From positions 1 to 64,000 of the forward strand of contig JBBQVL010000004.1 of assembly GCA_038211615.1 (NCBI GenBank): a stretch of DNA of 64,000 nucleotides, in the 5' to 3' direction. Origin of the DNA: DASWJZ01 sp038211615 (GTDB lineage: Bacteria > Pseudomonadota > Alphaproteobacteria > Rhizobiales > Afifellaceae). The position numbers were made by a program, and so were the translations under genes. Below the pieces are notes generated by a model. That model did no database searches, had not been told where the DNA came from, and saw nothing but the letters and a program-made list of their open reading frames with translations. Positions 1 through 8,847 of the stretch are shown here, piece after piece (position 1 is the first letter of the stretch; every line of letters starts with the position of its first letter).

Positions 1-623
1 AGATCGGTGTCGAGCACGCGGTACTGGATGCTCTGCGGCTCGCCGAGGATGGCGAAGCGCGGTGCGCGGTCGAGCACGATGCGGCGGTCGTGCTCGCCTT
101 CCTGGCCGGTGATCAGCGCATGGACCGGCGCGTTGAAGCCGAGCGCCGCCGCATTTGCCGGGACGTCGGACACGATGCCGTCGGTCACCAGCAGCGCGCC
201 GGCGACCTGCTCGGGCGGCACGTCGTCGACGAGCCTGGTCAGTTCGGAAAAGAGTTGCGTTCCGTCGCCATCGGGACGGTCGGTAGCGTGAACCTCGCGC
301 ACCTCGAAGCCGCCGAGCGCCTTCAGCCGCTCCTTGAGGGCGGCGACCGCCGCCTCGGTCTGCTCGCTGCGCTTGCCGAGACGCTGGCTGGCGCTCTCGT
401 CGACGACGAGGGCGACGATGCCCGGCAAGGGATCGCGCTGCTCGCGCTGCAGCACGGGGTTGGTGAGCGCCAGCACGAGCAGGGCGGAGGCAAGCGCGCG
501 GAGCGCGGTGCCGCGGATGCGCTGCCATGCAAGCACCAGCAGGACGACAACGAGCAGCCCGCCCAGCGCCGCGATCAGCGACCAGGGGAGGACAGGGTCG
601 AACGAGACCGCGAGCCGCGTCAT
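1..623 (-). CDS. Membrane protein of the MoxR/DUF58/BatA operon, partial at left edge
   Basis: The reading frame opens with ATG at 623 and stays open to the window edge, giving at least 207 residues; the C-terminus is outside. Two hydrophobic segments lie near the N-terminus (about residues 11-25 and 35-50), followed by a soluble part with an Asp-x-Ser-x-Ser-like stretch (VVDESASQRLG) that resembles a degenerate von Willebrand A fold. The start lies 10 bases after the stop of the BatA/DUF4159 gene, so it is very probably the fourth gene of the same operon. In rhizobial relatives this slot holds a large membrane protein with a glutamine-amidotransferase-like C-terminal domain; that is family knowledge and cannot be confirmed here. 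Function is unknown, probably envelope-related together with the upstream genes. Confidence 0.8.
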   Translation of the reverse strand, partial: MTRLAVSFDPVLPWSLIAALGGLLVVVLLVLAWQRIRGTALRALASALLVLALTNPVLQREQRDPLPGIVALVVDESASQRLGKRSEQTEAAVAALKERLKALGGFEVREVHATDRPDGDGTQLFSELTRLVDDVPPEQVAGALLVTDGIVSDVPANAAALGFNAPVHALITGQEGEHDRRIVLDRAPRFAILGEPQSIQYRVLDTD

Positions 624-633
624 CGGGTTGCGC

Positions 634-3417
634 TCACTGGCCGAGCCGCTCCAGCAGCGCCGGCACGTGCACCTGGTCGGCCTTGTAGTTGCCGGTCAGC
701 GCATACATGACGATGTTGACGCCGGCGCGAAAGGCAAGCTCCCGCTGCCGCGGGTCGGCGGGGACGGTCGGGTAGAGCCAGAGGCCCTCCGCATCGACCG
801 CCCAGGCCGCCGCGAGATCGTTGCCGGTGATGATGATCGGTGAAACGCCATCGCCGCCGCGCACCGGCCGGCTGGTGTCCTGCGGCTGGTCGGAGAGGCT
901 CTCGACCCAAAGCTGGGAGTTCGCCCAGCGGCCGGGAAACTCCGAGAGCAGGTAGAAAGCCTTCGTCAGCACGTGATCCGGCGGCACCGGCTCAAGCGGC
1001 GGAACATCGACGAAGGAAAGGATTTCCCGGAGCTTCAGCGCCTCGGGCGTATCGCCGCCCGTGGCGGGCGTGAAGCCGCCGGCGTCGCGCGTGTCGAAGA
1101 CGATCGTGCCGCCATTCTTCATGAAGGTGTCGACCTTCGCCATCGTCTCCGCCGACGGGGTCGGCTGGTCGGGATCGATCGGCCAGTAGAGGAGCGCGTA
1201 GAAGGCGAGCTCGTCGGTCGCGATGTCGATGGCCGCCGGGTCTCCCGGCTCAAGCGCGGTCCGGTCGGCAAGGTAGATGGAGAGACCGCTCAGGCCCGCC
1301 TTGCTGATCGCATCGACCTCCGAATTGCCGGTCACCACATAGGCAAGCTGCGTCTTCGACGTGGCGGCAAGCGCCATCTCGGTCGCGCGGTCCTGCGCAC
1401 GGGCGGGATCGGTTGCAGGCAAAAGCAGAGCAGCAGCGAGAGCGAGAACTGCGGCTCCGGCAAAGCGGCGGGTCATCCGCCCGGATAGCGCCAGCACGGC
1501 GAGGCCGTCGAGGATGGCGAGCACCGCCGCGGCGGCGAGCAGCCACGGCCAGATCGGCGCGGCCGGCCGCGGCTCGAGCGCCCGCACGCTCCCTTGCCAG
1601 CCGAGGTCGGCGGGGACGAGCGGCGCGATGCTGCTGTCGGCCTCGATGGCGTTCAGCGCGAACGCGGTGCCACCGCGATCGTAGATGCCCGGAGGCGTCT
1701 CAGGGCTCGCTTTCTTCTCTTCGATGTCGGCAACGAGCGTCGCTCCCGGCGGTGGCGCTGTGAGGCTGCCGTACCCGTCGAGCACCTGCATCGGCTTCCA
1801 AGGCGCGGCGGCAGCCTGCTTGTCGCCGTCGGGCTTGGCGTCGGCCGCGCGCGAAACGGTGCCGGCCATGTCGACGATGGCGTTCAGCATGTCCACGAAC
1901 GCGCCGGAGAGAGGAAGGTTCGACCAGCGCGGATCGGCGGTCACGTGGAAGAGCACGAGGCGGCCCTTGCCGCGCTGCGCGGCGGTGACGAGCGGCGTCC
2001 CGTCGCGCAGCTCGGCCCAGACTTCGGCCTCGCGCAGCGCATCGGGATCGGCGAGCACCTGGCGGTTCACCGTCACGTCGGTGGGCACCGGAATGCGCGC
2101 GAACGGTCCGTCGGGGGGGAAGCTGCCGATCGGCTGCGGCTGTTCCCACGAGAGCGAGCCTCCGAGCGCCCGTTCGCCTTGCCGCAGACGCACTGGGAGG
2201 AGCGAGTCGACGGTGGTCGCGGCAAGGTTCGGACTGGCGAAGCGGATCAGCGTTCCGCCGCCCTCGATCCATGCAAGAAGCGCGGAGGTCGTGTCGGGGG
2301 GCAAAGTCCCGGTCTCGGTCAGCACGATCACGGAAGCGCCGCGGTCGATCAGTCCGGTGACAGCCGCGCTGGTGCTCGGCGCGTTGGAGGGGATGAGGTC
2401 CGAGGTCGGCGCCAGCGCCCGCTGCACGTAGGTGAGGGGATCGAGGAGCGGCTGCGATTCGTCCGCGCCTTCGCCGGCGATGAGCCCCACCGCCTTCCGC
2501 TGCCAGCGCGCGTCAAGGAGTTGCACCGCGCCGGCAGTCGATTCTCCGGTTATCCGGAAGCGCGTCAGCGCGTTGCGGATTTCCGCCGGCAGCGCGATGT
2601 CGGCGACGCCTTCGCCGCTGCTGTCGAGCTTTGCCGAGCCCTCGAGGATGCGCCGGCCTTCCTGGTCGAACCCGGCGATCCCGATCTCGCCGGCGCCGCC
2701 AAAGCGGACGAGGGGCACGTGAACGCCGTCGGCCCGGTTCTCGGGAGTCTTCATCATCGTGACGGGGCGGGCCGATTGCAGCACGCTGCCGCGCACGGCG
2801 ATGCGGTTTAGCGCCGCCGCAAACGTCGCGCCGTCGCCCGTATCGACGCCGCCCGCTATCCAGACGACCTCGACTGAACGCGCGCCGAAGGTCTCCGCGA
2901 GGCGCGCGGCGAGGGCTGGCCGGTTAGGGAGATCGGGCCGCGGCACGATCGCGGCGAGCCGTTGCCGCGCTGCGTCAGCCGTCTCCGCCGCGAGGCTTTC
3001 CGCGCGCGGCTCGGCGGTTGCGACGAACGAGAGCGGACGGCCATCGCGCTCGGCCTCGGCAATCGCAGTCCCGGCCGCCGCTGCGCGCTCGGCAAAATCG
3101 GGCGCGGTGTCCCAGCCGTTGTCGAGCACGATGAGCAGGGGCTCGCTTCCAGCCGTCAGCTTCAGGTCCGGCCGCAGGATGGGTTCGGCAAGCGCCACGA
3201 TGATGAGCGCGGCGAGGGCGAGCCGCAGCAGCGTCAGCCACCAGGGCGTCCGGGCCGGTGTGCGCTCCCGGTCCTCCAGTTCCATCAGCAGCCTGGTAGG
3301 CGGAAAATCTACCTGGCGCGGGCGCGGCGGGGTGAGGCGAAGGATCAGCCAGATCAGCGGCAGCGCCGCGAGCGCCACCAGGAGCCAGGGAGAGAGGAAG
3401 CCGAATGCGCCGATCAT
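634..3417 (-). CDS. BatA N-terminal / DUF4159 domain membrane protein
   Basis: 927 residues. The N-terminus (about 1-80) is the BatA-type double membrane-segment domain, with hydrophobic stretches around 5-27 and 58-80. A long periplasmic or cytosolic middle region follows, then a membrane segment near 640-685, and the C-terminal ~220 residues match DUF4159 (AFYALLYWPIDPDQP, FMKNGGTIVFDTRDAGG). The start ATG overlaps the stop of the DUF58 gene (ATGA), so the two are translationally coupled. Proteins of this layout always travel with MoxR ATPases and DUF58 proteins. They are thought to form an envelope-associated complex in which MoxR acts as a chaperone-like AAA+ protein; no precise reaction is known. 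No defect is seen in the frame. Confidence 0.93.
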   Translation of the reverse strand: MIGAFGFLSPWLLVALAALPLIWLILRLTPPRPRQVDFPPTRLLMELEDRERTPARTPWWLTLLRLALAALIIVALAEPILRPDLKLTAGSEPLLIVLDNGWDTAPDFAERAAAAGTAIAEAERDGRPLSFVATAEPRAESLAAETADAARQRLAAIVPRPDLPNRPALAARLAETFGARSVEVVWIAGGVDTGDGATFAAALNRIAVRGSVLQSARPVTMMKTPENRADGVHVPLVRFGGAGEIGIAGFDQEGRRILEGSAKLDSSGEGVADIALPAEIRNALTRFRITGESTAGAVQLLDARWQRKAVGLIAGEGADESQPLLDPLTYVQRALAPTSDLIPSNAPSTSAAVTGLIDRGASVIVLTETGTLPPDTTSALLAWIEGGGTLIRFASPNLAATTVDSLLPVRLRQGERALGGSLSWEQPQPIGSFPPDGPFARIPVPTDVTVNRQVLADPDALREAEVWAELRDGTPLVTAAQRGKGRLVLFHVTADPRWSNLPLSGAFVDMLNAIVDMAGTVSRAADAKPDGDKQAAAAPWKPMQVLDGYGSLTAPPPGATLVADIEEKKASPETPPGIYDRGGTAFALNAIEADSSIAPLVPADLGWQGSVRALEPRPAAPIWPWLLAAAAVLAILDGLAVLALSGRMTRRFAGAAVLALAAALLLPATDPARAQDRATEMALAATSKTQLAYVVTGNSEVDAISKAGLSGLSIYLADRTALEPGDPAAIDIATDELAFYALLYWPIDPDQPTPSAETMAKVDTFMKNGGTIVFDTRDAGGFTPATGGDTPEALKLREILSFVDVPPLEPVPPDHVLTKAFYLLSEFPGRWANSQLWVESLSDQPQDTSRPVRGGDGVSPIIITGNDLAAAWAVDAEGLWLYPTVPADPRQRELAFRAGVNIVMYALTGNYKADQVHVPALLERLGQ

Positions 3418-4349
3418 GCCGCCGGGCGCTCCGTTTCCAGGTCGCCCGCGCTGTTTCGCGCAGCGTAGGAGAGATCGCCGGAAAGCCGGCTCTGCAGGAA
3501 GAGCAGGCCCTCCGCCGCCGGCCGGTCGGTGTGATGCACGGCGAAGGACGAGCCCGCGGCCCGCGCGAAGCTCCGGAGCAGGGCGCGGTGCGCTTCAAGC
3601 CGCACGCGATACTCGGCGCGCAGGTCGCCGGCTTTCTCGGTCAGCCATGTCGCGCCGGATTCCGGATCGCGGAACTCCAGCCGTCCTTCATAAGGGAACG
3701 TCTCCTCGGCCGGATCGAAGACCTGCAGCAGATGCATCCCCGCGCCGCGCCCGGCGAGCGCGCGGAGCCGTTCGCGCGTGGTGTCGAGGTCGGCGAGAAA
3801 GTCGCTGAGGACGACCACGTCGGAGAACCGGCCGACCCGATCCAGCCTCGGCCAGTCGTCGGTGAGCGCGGCATGCGCGAGAACCTCGGCGAGGCGGTCG
3901 GCGGCGTCGCGGCCGATGCGCGGCTCGGCGAGACCCGGCAAGCCGACGCGCTCACCGCCGCGCCCCAGCATGTCGGCGAGCGCCAGCATCAGGACGACGG
4001 CGCGAAAGAGCTTGGTCGTCTCGGAGAGGCGCGAGCGGAAATTCATGGAAGGCGACAGGTCCGCCCACAGCCACACGGTCTGCGAGGCCTCCCATTCCCG
4101 TTCGCGGACGTAGAGGTGGTCGTCGCGCGCCGAGCGGCGCCAGTCTATCTGCCGGATCGGCTCGCCCGAGCCATAGGGGCGGAACTGCCAGAAGGTCTCG
4201 CCCGGGCCGGGGTAGCGCCGCCCGTGCACGCCGAGCATCACGTTGGCGGCGATGCGCTTCGCCGCGACGAGCAGCTCCGGCAGCCGCGCCGCGAGCTCAA
4301 GCGCCGTATCAACTCGTGTGCGGGCCGTTTCCAGCTCGGGAGCTGCCAT
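3414..4349 (-). CDS. DUF58 domain-containing protein
   Basis: 311 residues, usual length for the short DUF58 form without membrane segments. The DUF58 signature is visible around residues 45-80 (GRRYPGPGETFWQFRPY followed by IRQIDWRRSARDDHLYVRE), and a von Willebrand A-like fold follows with a metal-site-like Asp-x-Ser-x-Ser (LWADLSPSMNF, about 95-105) and VVVLSDFLADLD later. It starts 3 bases after the MoxR stop and its stop overlaps the DUF4159 gene start. It is the standard partner of MoxR ATPases. The role is inferred from this association only: recruitment or remodelling of a membrane-bound client. Confidence 0.93.
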   Translation of the reverse strand: MAAPELETARTRVDTALELAARLPELLVAAKRIAANVMLGVHGRRYPGPGETFWQFRPYGSGEPIRQIDWRRSARDDHLYVREREWEASQTVWLWADLSPSMNFRSRLSETTKLFRAVVLMLALADMLGRGGERVGLPGLAEPRIGRDAADRLAEVLAHAALTDDWPRLDRVGRFSDVVVLSDFLADLDTTRERLRALAGRGAGMHLLQVFDPAEETFPYEGRLEFRDPESGATWLTEKAGDLRAEYRVRLEAHRALLRSFARAAGSSFAVHHTDRPAAEGLLFLQSRLSGDLSYAARNSAGDLETERPAA

Positions 4350-4352
4350 CGA

Positions 4353-5360
4353 TCAGAGAACGGCCTTCAGCGCAGTCGTGATGAGGTTGCGGACGGTAAT
4401 GCCTTCAGCCGCGCGCGCCGCGAAGGTGACAGCCATCCGGTGCTGCAGGGTGGGCACCGCCAGCGCCTCGACATCGTCGAGCGAGGGCGCGAAGCGCCCG
4501 TCGAGCAGCGCGCGCGCCCTGACTGTCAGCATCAGCGCCTGGCTGGCGCGTGGACCGGGGCCCCAGGCGATGTGCTCGCCGACGTTCGCCGCCGCCTCGC
4601 CGGGCCGCAGCGACCGCACCAGCTTCAGGATCGTCTCGACGACGGATTCGCCGACCGGCATGCGCCGCACGAGCTGTTGCGCCGCCATCAGCTCCTCGGC
4701 GGTCAGGACGGCGCGCGTCTTTGCTTCCGATGCGCCTGTCGTCTCGAACAGCATGCGCCGCTCGGCCTCGACGTCGGGATAGAGCACGTCGATCTGCATC
4801 AGGAAGCGGTCGAGCTGCGCCTCGGGAAGCGGGAACGTGCCTTCCAGCTCGATCGGGTTCTGCGTGGCGAGCACGTGGAACGGCTTCGGCAGATCGTGGC
4901 GCTGGCCGGCGATGGTGACGAAATGCTCCTGCATCGATTGCAGCAGCGCCGATTGCGTGCGCGGGCTGGCACGGTTGATCTCGTCGGCCATCAGCAGCTG
5001 CGCGAAGACCGGCCCTCTGACGAAGCGGAAGCTCCGATGATGGTCGGCGCTTTCGTCGAGGATCTCCGATCCGAGGATGTCGGAGGGCATAAGGTCGGGG
5101 GTGAACTGGATGCGGTTGTCGAGCAGGCCGAACACCGTCCCCATTGTGTCGACGAGCTTGGTCTTGGCGAGGCCCGGGACGCCGACCAGCAGCCCGTGGC
5201 CGCCGGCGAGGATCGTCGTCAGCGCCCGTTCCACCACCGTTTCCTGGCCGAAGATGACCTCGGCGATCGCGGCGCGCGCATCCTTCAGCTTCGCGGCGAT
5301 CGCGTTCGCCTCTTCGACGATCGACTGGTCGGCCACGGGGGTCGGATTGATTGCGCTCAT
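4353..5360 (-). CDS. MoxR family AAA+ ATPase
   Basis: 335 residues, full length. Walker A is at residues 60-67 (GVPGLAKT), Walker B ends in Asp126-Glu127 (LLMADEINRA), and sensor 1 is seen in HVLATQNPIELEG. The C-terminal lid domain ends at the normal place. MoxR proteins are cytosolic AAA+ ATPases that act as chaperones for assembling or activating protein complexes, typically encoded with VWA-domain partners as here. It is the first gene of a four-gene minus-strand operon; the promoter must lie in 5361-5492, shared with the divergent DUF1285 gene. Confidence 0.96.
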   Translation of the reverse strand: MSAINPTPVADQSIVEEANAIAAKLKDARAAIAEVIFGQETVVERALTTILAGGHGLLVGVPGLAKTKLVDTMGTVFGLLDNRIQFTPDLMPSDILGSEILDESADHHRSFRFVRGPVFAQLLMADEINRASPRTQSALLQSMQEHFVTIAGQRHDLPKPFHVLATQNPIELEGTFPLPEAQLDRFLMQIDVLYPDVEAERRMLFETTGASEAKTRAVLTAEELMAAQQLVRRMPVGESVVETILKLVRSLRPGEAAANVGEHIAWGPGPRASQALMLTVRARALLDGRFAPSLDDVEALAVPTLQHRMAVTFAARAAEGITVRNLITTALKAVL

Positions 5361-5492
5361 CGGGTGCTATCCATAAGTCGGACCGAAATGGCTATGTGCA
5401 GGTGATTCCTGGCAGACGAATCTCACAATTCTGTCACCCGGAAGGCGAAAATCAAAATTGCTCCGGATCGGCGGAGCGGAACCGGACGGTCG

Positions 5493-6083
5493 ATGAAGAG
5501 TGCGGCGAGGATGCGAGGCAATTCCGGCGGATTTCCGCAGGGACTGGCTGCGCTCGTCGAACAGGCGGGCGATGCGGCAGTAGCGCGGCCGGTGGAGCGC
5601 TGGAACCCGCCCCATTGCGGGGAAATCGACATCCGGATCGCATCCGACGGTACCTGGTTCTACCGCGGCAGCGCGATTGCGCGCGAGGCATTGGTGCGGC
5701 TCTTTGCCTCCATCCTGCGGCGGGAGCCGGACGGAAGTCACGTGCTCGTGACCCCGGTGGAGAAGCTCGGCATCCTGGTCGAGGACGCGCCCTTCCTCGC
5801 CGTGGAGGTGGTGCAGGAGGGCGAGGGGGCCGCGCGGGTGCTCACGTTTCGCACCAATGTCGGGGACATCGTCGCCGCCGGTCCGGGCCATCCGCTGCGC
5901 TTCGCCGTGGAAGCCGGGACGGGTGGGCTGAAACCCTATCTCGCGGTGCGCGGCGGACTGGAGGCTCTGGCGACGCGGGCGTTGACGCTGGAGCTGGTCG
6001 GAACTGCGGATGAGAAGGATGGAATACCCGGGATCTGGTCGGGGGGAGCGTTCTTCGCGTTTCCGGGGTCCGGCAATGGCTGA
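5493..6083 (+). CDS. DUF1285 domain-containing protein
   Basis: 196 residues. The DUF1285 core begins near residue 35 with WNPPHCGEIDIRIASDGTWF and continues through the YRGSAIAREALVRLFASILR stretch, which is characteristic of this proteobacterial family; PSPI-like beta-rich domains follow. No enzymatic function is established. The gene precedes and overlaps by 8 bases the Nudix gene and forms a cluster with the CCA-adding enzyme that is conserved in Hyphomicrobiales. ATG at 5493 is used; an in-frame ATG at 5511 is an alternative start and would remove six residues. Confidence 0.92.
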   Translation: MKSAARMRGNSGGFPQGLAALVEQAGDAAVARPVERWNPPHCGEIDIRIASDGTWFYRGSAIAREALVRLFASILRREPDGSHVLVTPVEKLGILVEDAPFLAVEVVQEGEGAARVLTFRTNVGDIVAAGPGHPLRFAVEAGTGGLKPYLAVRGGLEALATRALTLELVGTADEKDGIPGIWSGGAFFAFPGSGNG

Positions 6084-6723
6084 GCTGCGGCGCTATTCGG
6101 CGGAGGATTTTCGCCGCCGCGTCGCAGACCGGCTTGCCTTCGACGGGGCCGTCGTGGGCGACCATTCGTTCAACCCCGAAATGGCCGACGCGCTGCTCGC
6201 CATCGAGCGGCGGCCGGCGGCGGTGCTGGTGCCGGTCATCCACCGCGAGCCGGAGGCGACGCTGCTCTTCACCGAGCGAAAGGCGGACCTTCGCGCGCAT
6301 GCCGGGCAGATCGCCTTTCCCGGCGGCCGCGTCGACCCGGAGGATTCCGGTCCGGTCGAGGCAGCGCTCCGCGAGGCGGGCGAGGAGATAGGGCTCCGCC
6401 CGGCATTCATCGAGACGATCGGGCGCGGCCCGGATTACCTGACCGGCTCGGGCTACCACGTGGCGCTGGTCGTCGCGGTGGTGCGGCCCGGTTTCACGCT
6501 GGACCTCAACCCGACCGAAGTCGCGGATGCTTTCGAGGTGCCGCTCCGCTTCCTGATGGATCCGGCCAATCACCGGAAGGGGAGCCGCGTCTGGAACGGC
6601 GCGAGCCGCAGCTTCTTCGAGATGCCGTTCGAGAACCGCCACATCTGGGGGATCACGGCGGGGATCGTGCGCATCCTCTACGAGCGTCTCTACGCCGAGC
6701 AGCCGATCGGGGCAGGCGCATGA
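6076..6723 (+). CDS. CoA pyrophosphatase, Nudix hydrolase
   Basis: 215 residues from ATG 6076. The frame also has an ATG at 6010, but that would overlap DUF1285 by 74 bases and adds an unconserved N-terminus. The CoA-specific UPF0035 signature LFTERKADLRAHAGQIAFPG lies just before the Nudix box (FPGGRV to REAGEEIGL, about residues 81-106, with catalytic glutamates in REAGEE). The expected reaction is hydrolysis of coenzyme A and its derivatives to 3',5'-ADP and 4'-phosphopantetheine. It is coupled at both ends, overlapping DUF1285 by 8 bases and the CCA enzyme by ATGA. Confidence 0.93.
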   Translation: MAELRRYSAEDFRRRVADRLAFDGAVVGDHSFNPEMADALLAIERRPAAVLVPVIHREPEATLLFTERKADLRAHAGQIAFPGGRVDPEDSGPVEAALREAGEEIGLRPAFIETIGRGPDYLTGSGYHVALVVAVVRPGFTLDLNPTEVADAFEVPLRFLMDPANHRKGSRVWNGASRSFFEMPFENRHIWGITAGIVRILYERLYAEQPIGAGA

Positions 6724-7940
6724 AGGCCGATCTCCGTGACTGGGCGCTCCTCAAGGATCCGCACCTGCGGGCGGTGCTCGCCGCCCTCGACGGCAAGGGC
6801 CGCGCGACGCGCATCGTCGGCGGCGCGGTGCGCGACGCACTCCTCGGCCGTCCGGTGACCGACGCCGATCTCGCGACGATCTTCCCTCCGGCAGAGGTGA
6901 TCGCCCGCGCCGAGGCGGCGGGACTGAAGACCGCGCCGACGGGTATCGCCCACGGCACGGTGACGGTGATCGCAGAGGGCAGGCCCTTCGAGGTGACGAC
7001 GATGCGGCGCGATGTGGAGACCGACGGCCGCCACGCCGTCGTGCACTTCACGACCGACTGGAGCGAGGACGCCGCGCGGCGCGATTTCACCATGAACGCG
7101 CTCTATTGCGACATCGGCGGCGCGGTGCTCGATCCGCTCGGCGGCATCGCGGATCTCAGGGCAGGCCATGTGCGCTTCATCGGCAGCGCCGAGGATCGCA
7201 TCCGCGAGGACTATCTCCGCATCCTGCGCTTCTTCCGCTTCTTCGCCTGGTACGGAAAGGGCCGTCCCGACGCGGACGGGGTGAAGGCCTGCGCGCGGCT
7301 GAAAGCGGGAATCGCGACACTGTCCGCGGAGCGCGTCTGGGCGGAGCTGAAGCGGCTCCTCAAAGCGCCCGACCCGTCGCGCGCGCTGCTGTGGATGCGC
7401 ACCACGGAGGTCCTGCAGAAGGCGCTGCCGGAAAGCTGGGGCATCGACGCGATCCATCGCCTCGTGGTCACCGAGGGGAAGCAGGGCTGGCAGCCCGATG
7501 CGCTCTTGCGCCTTGAGGCGATCCTGCCGCCGCATCGCGCGCGCATCGAAACGCTCGCGGAGCGGCTGCGGCTTTCACGCGCCGAGGCAAAGCGCCTCCT
7601 TGCCTGGGCCGACGCGTCCGAACCCGACCCGGAAGTGTCGCGGCCGGAATTCTCCAAGGCGCTCTATCGGAGCGGTCGCGAGGGGATGGGCGACCGCATC
7701 CGGCACGCGCTCGCGCGCGAACTCGACAAGGGGCACGCGGCCGCGGCCGAGAAGCTCGGCAGCCTCCTCCTCTATCTCGACGCCTGGGAGCGGCCGGTGT
7801 TTCCCGTATCCGGCGGCGACCTCATCGCGAATGGCCTTGAGGCGGGACCGGACGTCGGGCGACGGCTGCGGGTGCTGGAGGAGCGCTGGGTGGAAAGCGG
7901 CTTCGCGCTCAGCCGCGAGGAACTGCTGGCGGACTGCTAA
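6720..7940 (+). CDS. cca: CCA tRNA nucleotidyltransferase
   Basis: 406 residues, class II nucleotidyltransferase of the poly(A) polymerase/CCA-adding family. The head domain has GGAVRD (34-39) and the metal-binding DAD (48-50). Further along are the RRDFTMNALY motif and the tRNA-binding REDYLRILRFFRF motif. The expected role is adding or repairing the 3' CCA end of tRNAs. The start ATG overlaps the stop of the CoA pyrophosphatase gene, so the three plus-strand genes probably form one transcript. The short GCCGG/CCGGC stem after the stop is too weak to call a terminator. Confidence 0.95.
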   Translation: MKADLRDWALLKDPHLRAVLAALDGKGRATRIVGGAVRDALLGRPVTDADLATIFPPAEVIARAEAAGLKTAPTGIAHGTVTVIAEGRPFEVTTMRRDVETDGRHAVVHFTTDWSEDAARRDFTMNALYCDIGGAVLDPLGGIADLRAGHVRFIGSAEDRIREDYLRILRFFRFFAWYGKGRPDADGVKACARLKAGIATLSAERVWAELKRLLKAPDPSRALLWMRTTEVLQKALPESWGIDAIHRLVVTEGKQGWQPDALLRLEAILPPHRARIETLAERLRLSRAEAKRLLAWADASEPDPEVSRPEFSKALYRSGREGMGDRIRHALARELDKGHAAAAEKLGSLLLYLDAWERPVFPVSGGDLIANGLEAGPDVGRRLRVLEERWVESGFALSREELLADC

Positions 7941-7964
7941 CACTGCCAGGCCGGGCCTCCGGCT

Positions 7965-8399
7965 TCATCCGATCAAGGGGTTGACCGTCGTCAGATCAGG
8001 GAAGCGGCTGAAATCCCGGTCCGCCGACCAAAGCTCGCGGATGCCGTGCTGTAGGCAGAGGGCCGCGATACGGGCGTCATGGACCCGCGCTCCCGTTATC
8101 TGCCCGGCGATCATGACTTCGCTGAGGGTCGGCCAGTGTCGATCCGACTCGGCAAGCAGCACTAGGCTTGGAGATGCGAGCCAAATTTCTACCTGTCGCA
8201 GCGCATCCTTCATCGGCGTGGGCGGCTTCAGAACCCTCGGATGGGTAACCACGGCCAGGAACTCGTGCACACATGGCCAGGGGATTGCCCAGGCGGAGGG
8301 CGATTGAGCCAGGGCTCTGATCTGGCTTGAGGCGCGGGAGAAATGCGGAGATTCCGCGCGGTGAGAATACACCAGAATATTCGTGTCGACGGCGATCAT
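7965..8399 (-). CDS. PIN domain ribonuclease toxin, VapC-like
   Basis: 144 residues with the full set of acidic PIN residues: Asp5 (MIAVDTNILVYSH), Glu46 (CVHEFLAV), Asp108 (ARVHDARIAALC) and Asp127 (LWSADRDFSRF). VapC-type PIN proteins are Mg2+-dependent endoribonucleases, usually cutting tRNA or rRNA, neutralised by a cognate antitoxin. The start ATG overlaps the antitoxin stop (ATGA), the classical antitoxin-first, coupled arrangement. The C-terminal FSRFPDLTTVNPLIG is typical of TA-associated PIN domains (TIGR00028-like). The target cannot be read from the sequence. Confidence 0.93.
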   Translation of the reverse strand: MIAVDTNILVYSHRAESPHFSRASSQIRALAQSPSAWAIPWPCVHEFLAVVTHPRVLKPPTPMKDALRQVEIWLASPSLVLLAESDRHWPTLSEVMIAGQITGARVHDARIAALCLQHGIRELWSADRDFSRFPDLTTVNPLIG

Positions 8400-8641
8400 C
8401 CGCCGTGGCCCTCGTAGCTCGCGGCACGGATCTTTTCCCAGTCGGCGTCGGCGAACTCCGGTGTAAGTCCCTCGCCCTTGAAGCTCCCATCCTCAAGCTT
8501 GAACGGCCGCTTGCCCTTTCTTTCCGCCACGACCTGTCGCAGACCCTGTTCCACCAGGGCGCGGAGTGTTGTTCCTTCGCGCGTGGCGATCTTGCGGGCA
8601 TCGGCGAGGAGGGGGTCGGCTATCTCAACGGTCGTTTTCAT
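8396..8641 (-). CDS. Antitoxin of the PIN toxin, VapB-like
   Basis: 81 residues. The N-terminal half (MKTTVEIADPLLADARKIA, then TLRALVEQGLRQVVAER) fits a ribbon-helix-helix DNA-binding domain. The acidic, aromatic C-terminus (FADADWEKIRAASYEG) is the sort of tail that wraps the toxin. It directly precedes and overlaps the toxin gene. Immediately upstream is a repeat-containing stretch (8649-8686) that is a good candidate for the autoregulatory operator. The antitoxin role follows from size, fold and coupling with the PIN gene. Confidence 0.9.
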   Translation of the reverse strand: MKTTVEIADPLLADARKIATREGTTLRALVEQGLRQVVAERKGKRPFKLEDGSFKGEGLTPEFADADWEKIRAASYEGHGG

Positions 8642-8648
8642 ACTCGAA

Positions 8649-8686
8649 ACCCAATGATATGGGTAGCAACATAGGCGGATATGGGT
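8649..8686. promoter_or_regulatory. Candidate operator of the toxin-antitoxin operon
   Basis: An inverted repeat ACCCA-N6-TGGGT (8649-8664) ends 8 bases before the antitoxin start, and the 9-mer GATATGGGT occurs twice in direct orientation at 8656 and 8678. The 22-base spacing equals two turns of the helix, which suits two RHH dimers on one face of the DNA. Autoregulation by the antitoxin or TA complex is general for this family; the site itself is inferred from the repeats. Confidence 0.5.
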
Positions 8687-8847
8687 CGATGGGCAACGTC
8701 AGCACTTCGGCACGAACGGCATTCCGCGGCCTGGCGATGCGAGCACGTCTGTGACGGGCCGACGGAGCGACCAAGGCATTTCCTTGCCGTAGCCGAAGCA
8801 GACGATCAGATCGGCCGCCGCCCGCCGAGGGATATCCCGAACGGCCG

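Noticed and set aside
3405..5405. 666-residue plus-strand open frame opposite DUF58 and MoxR
   Set aside because: Antisense artefact; the minus-strand proteins have complete catalytic motifs.
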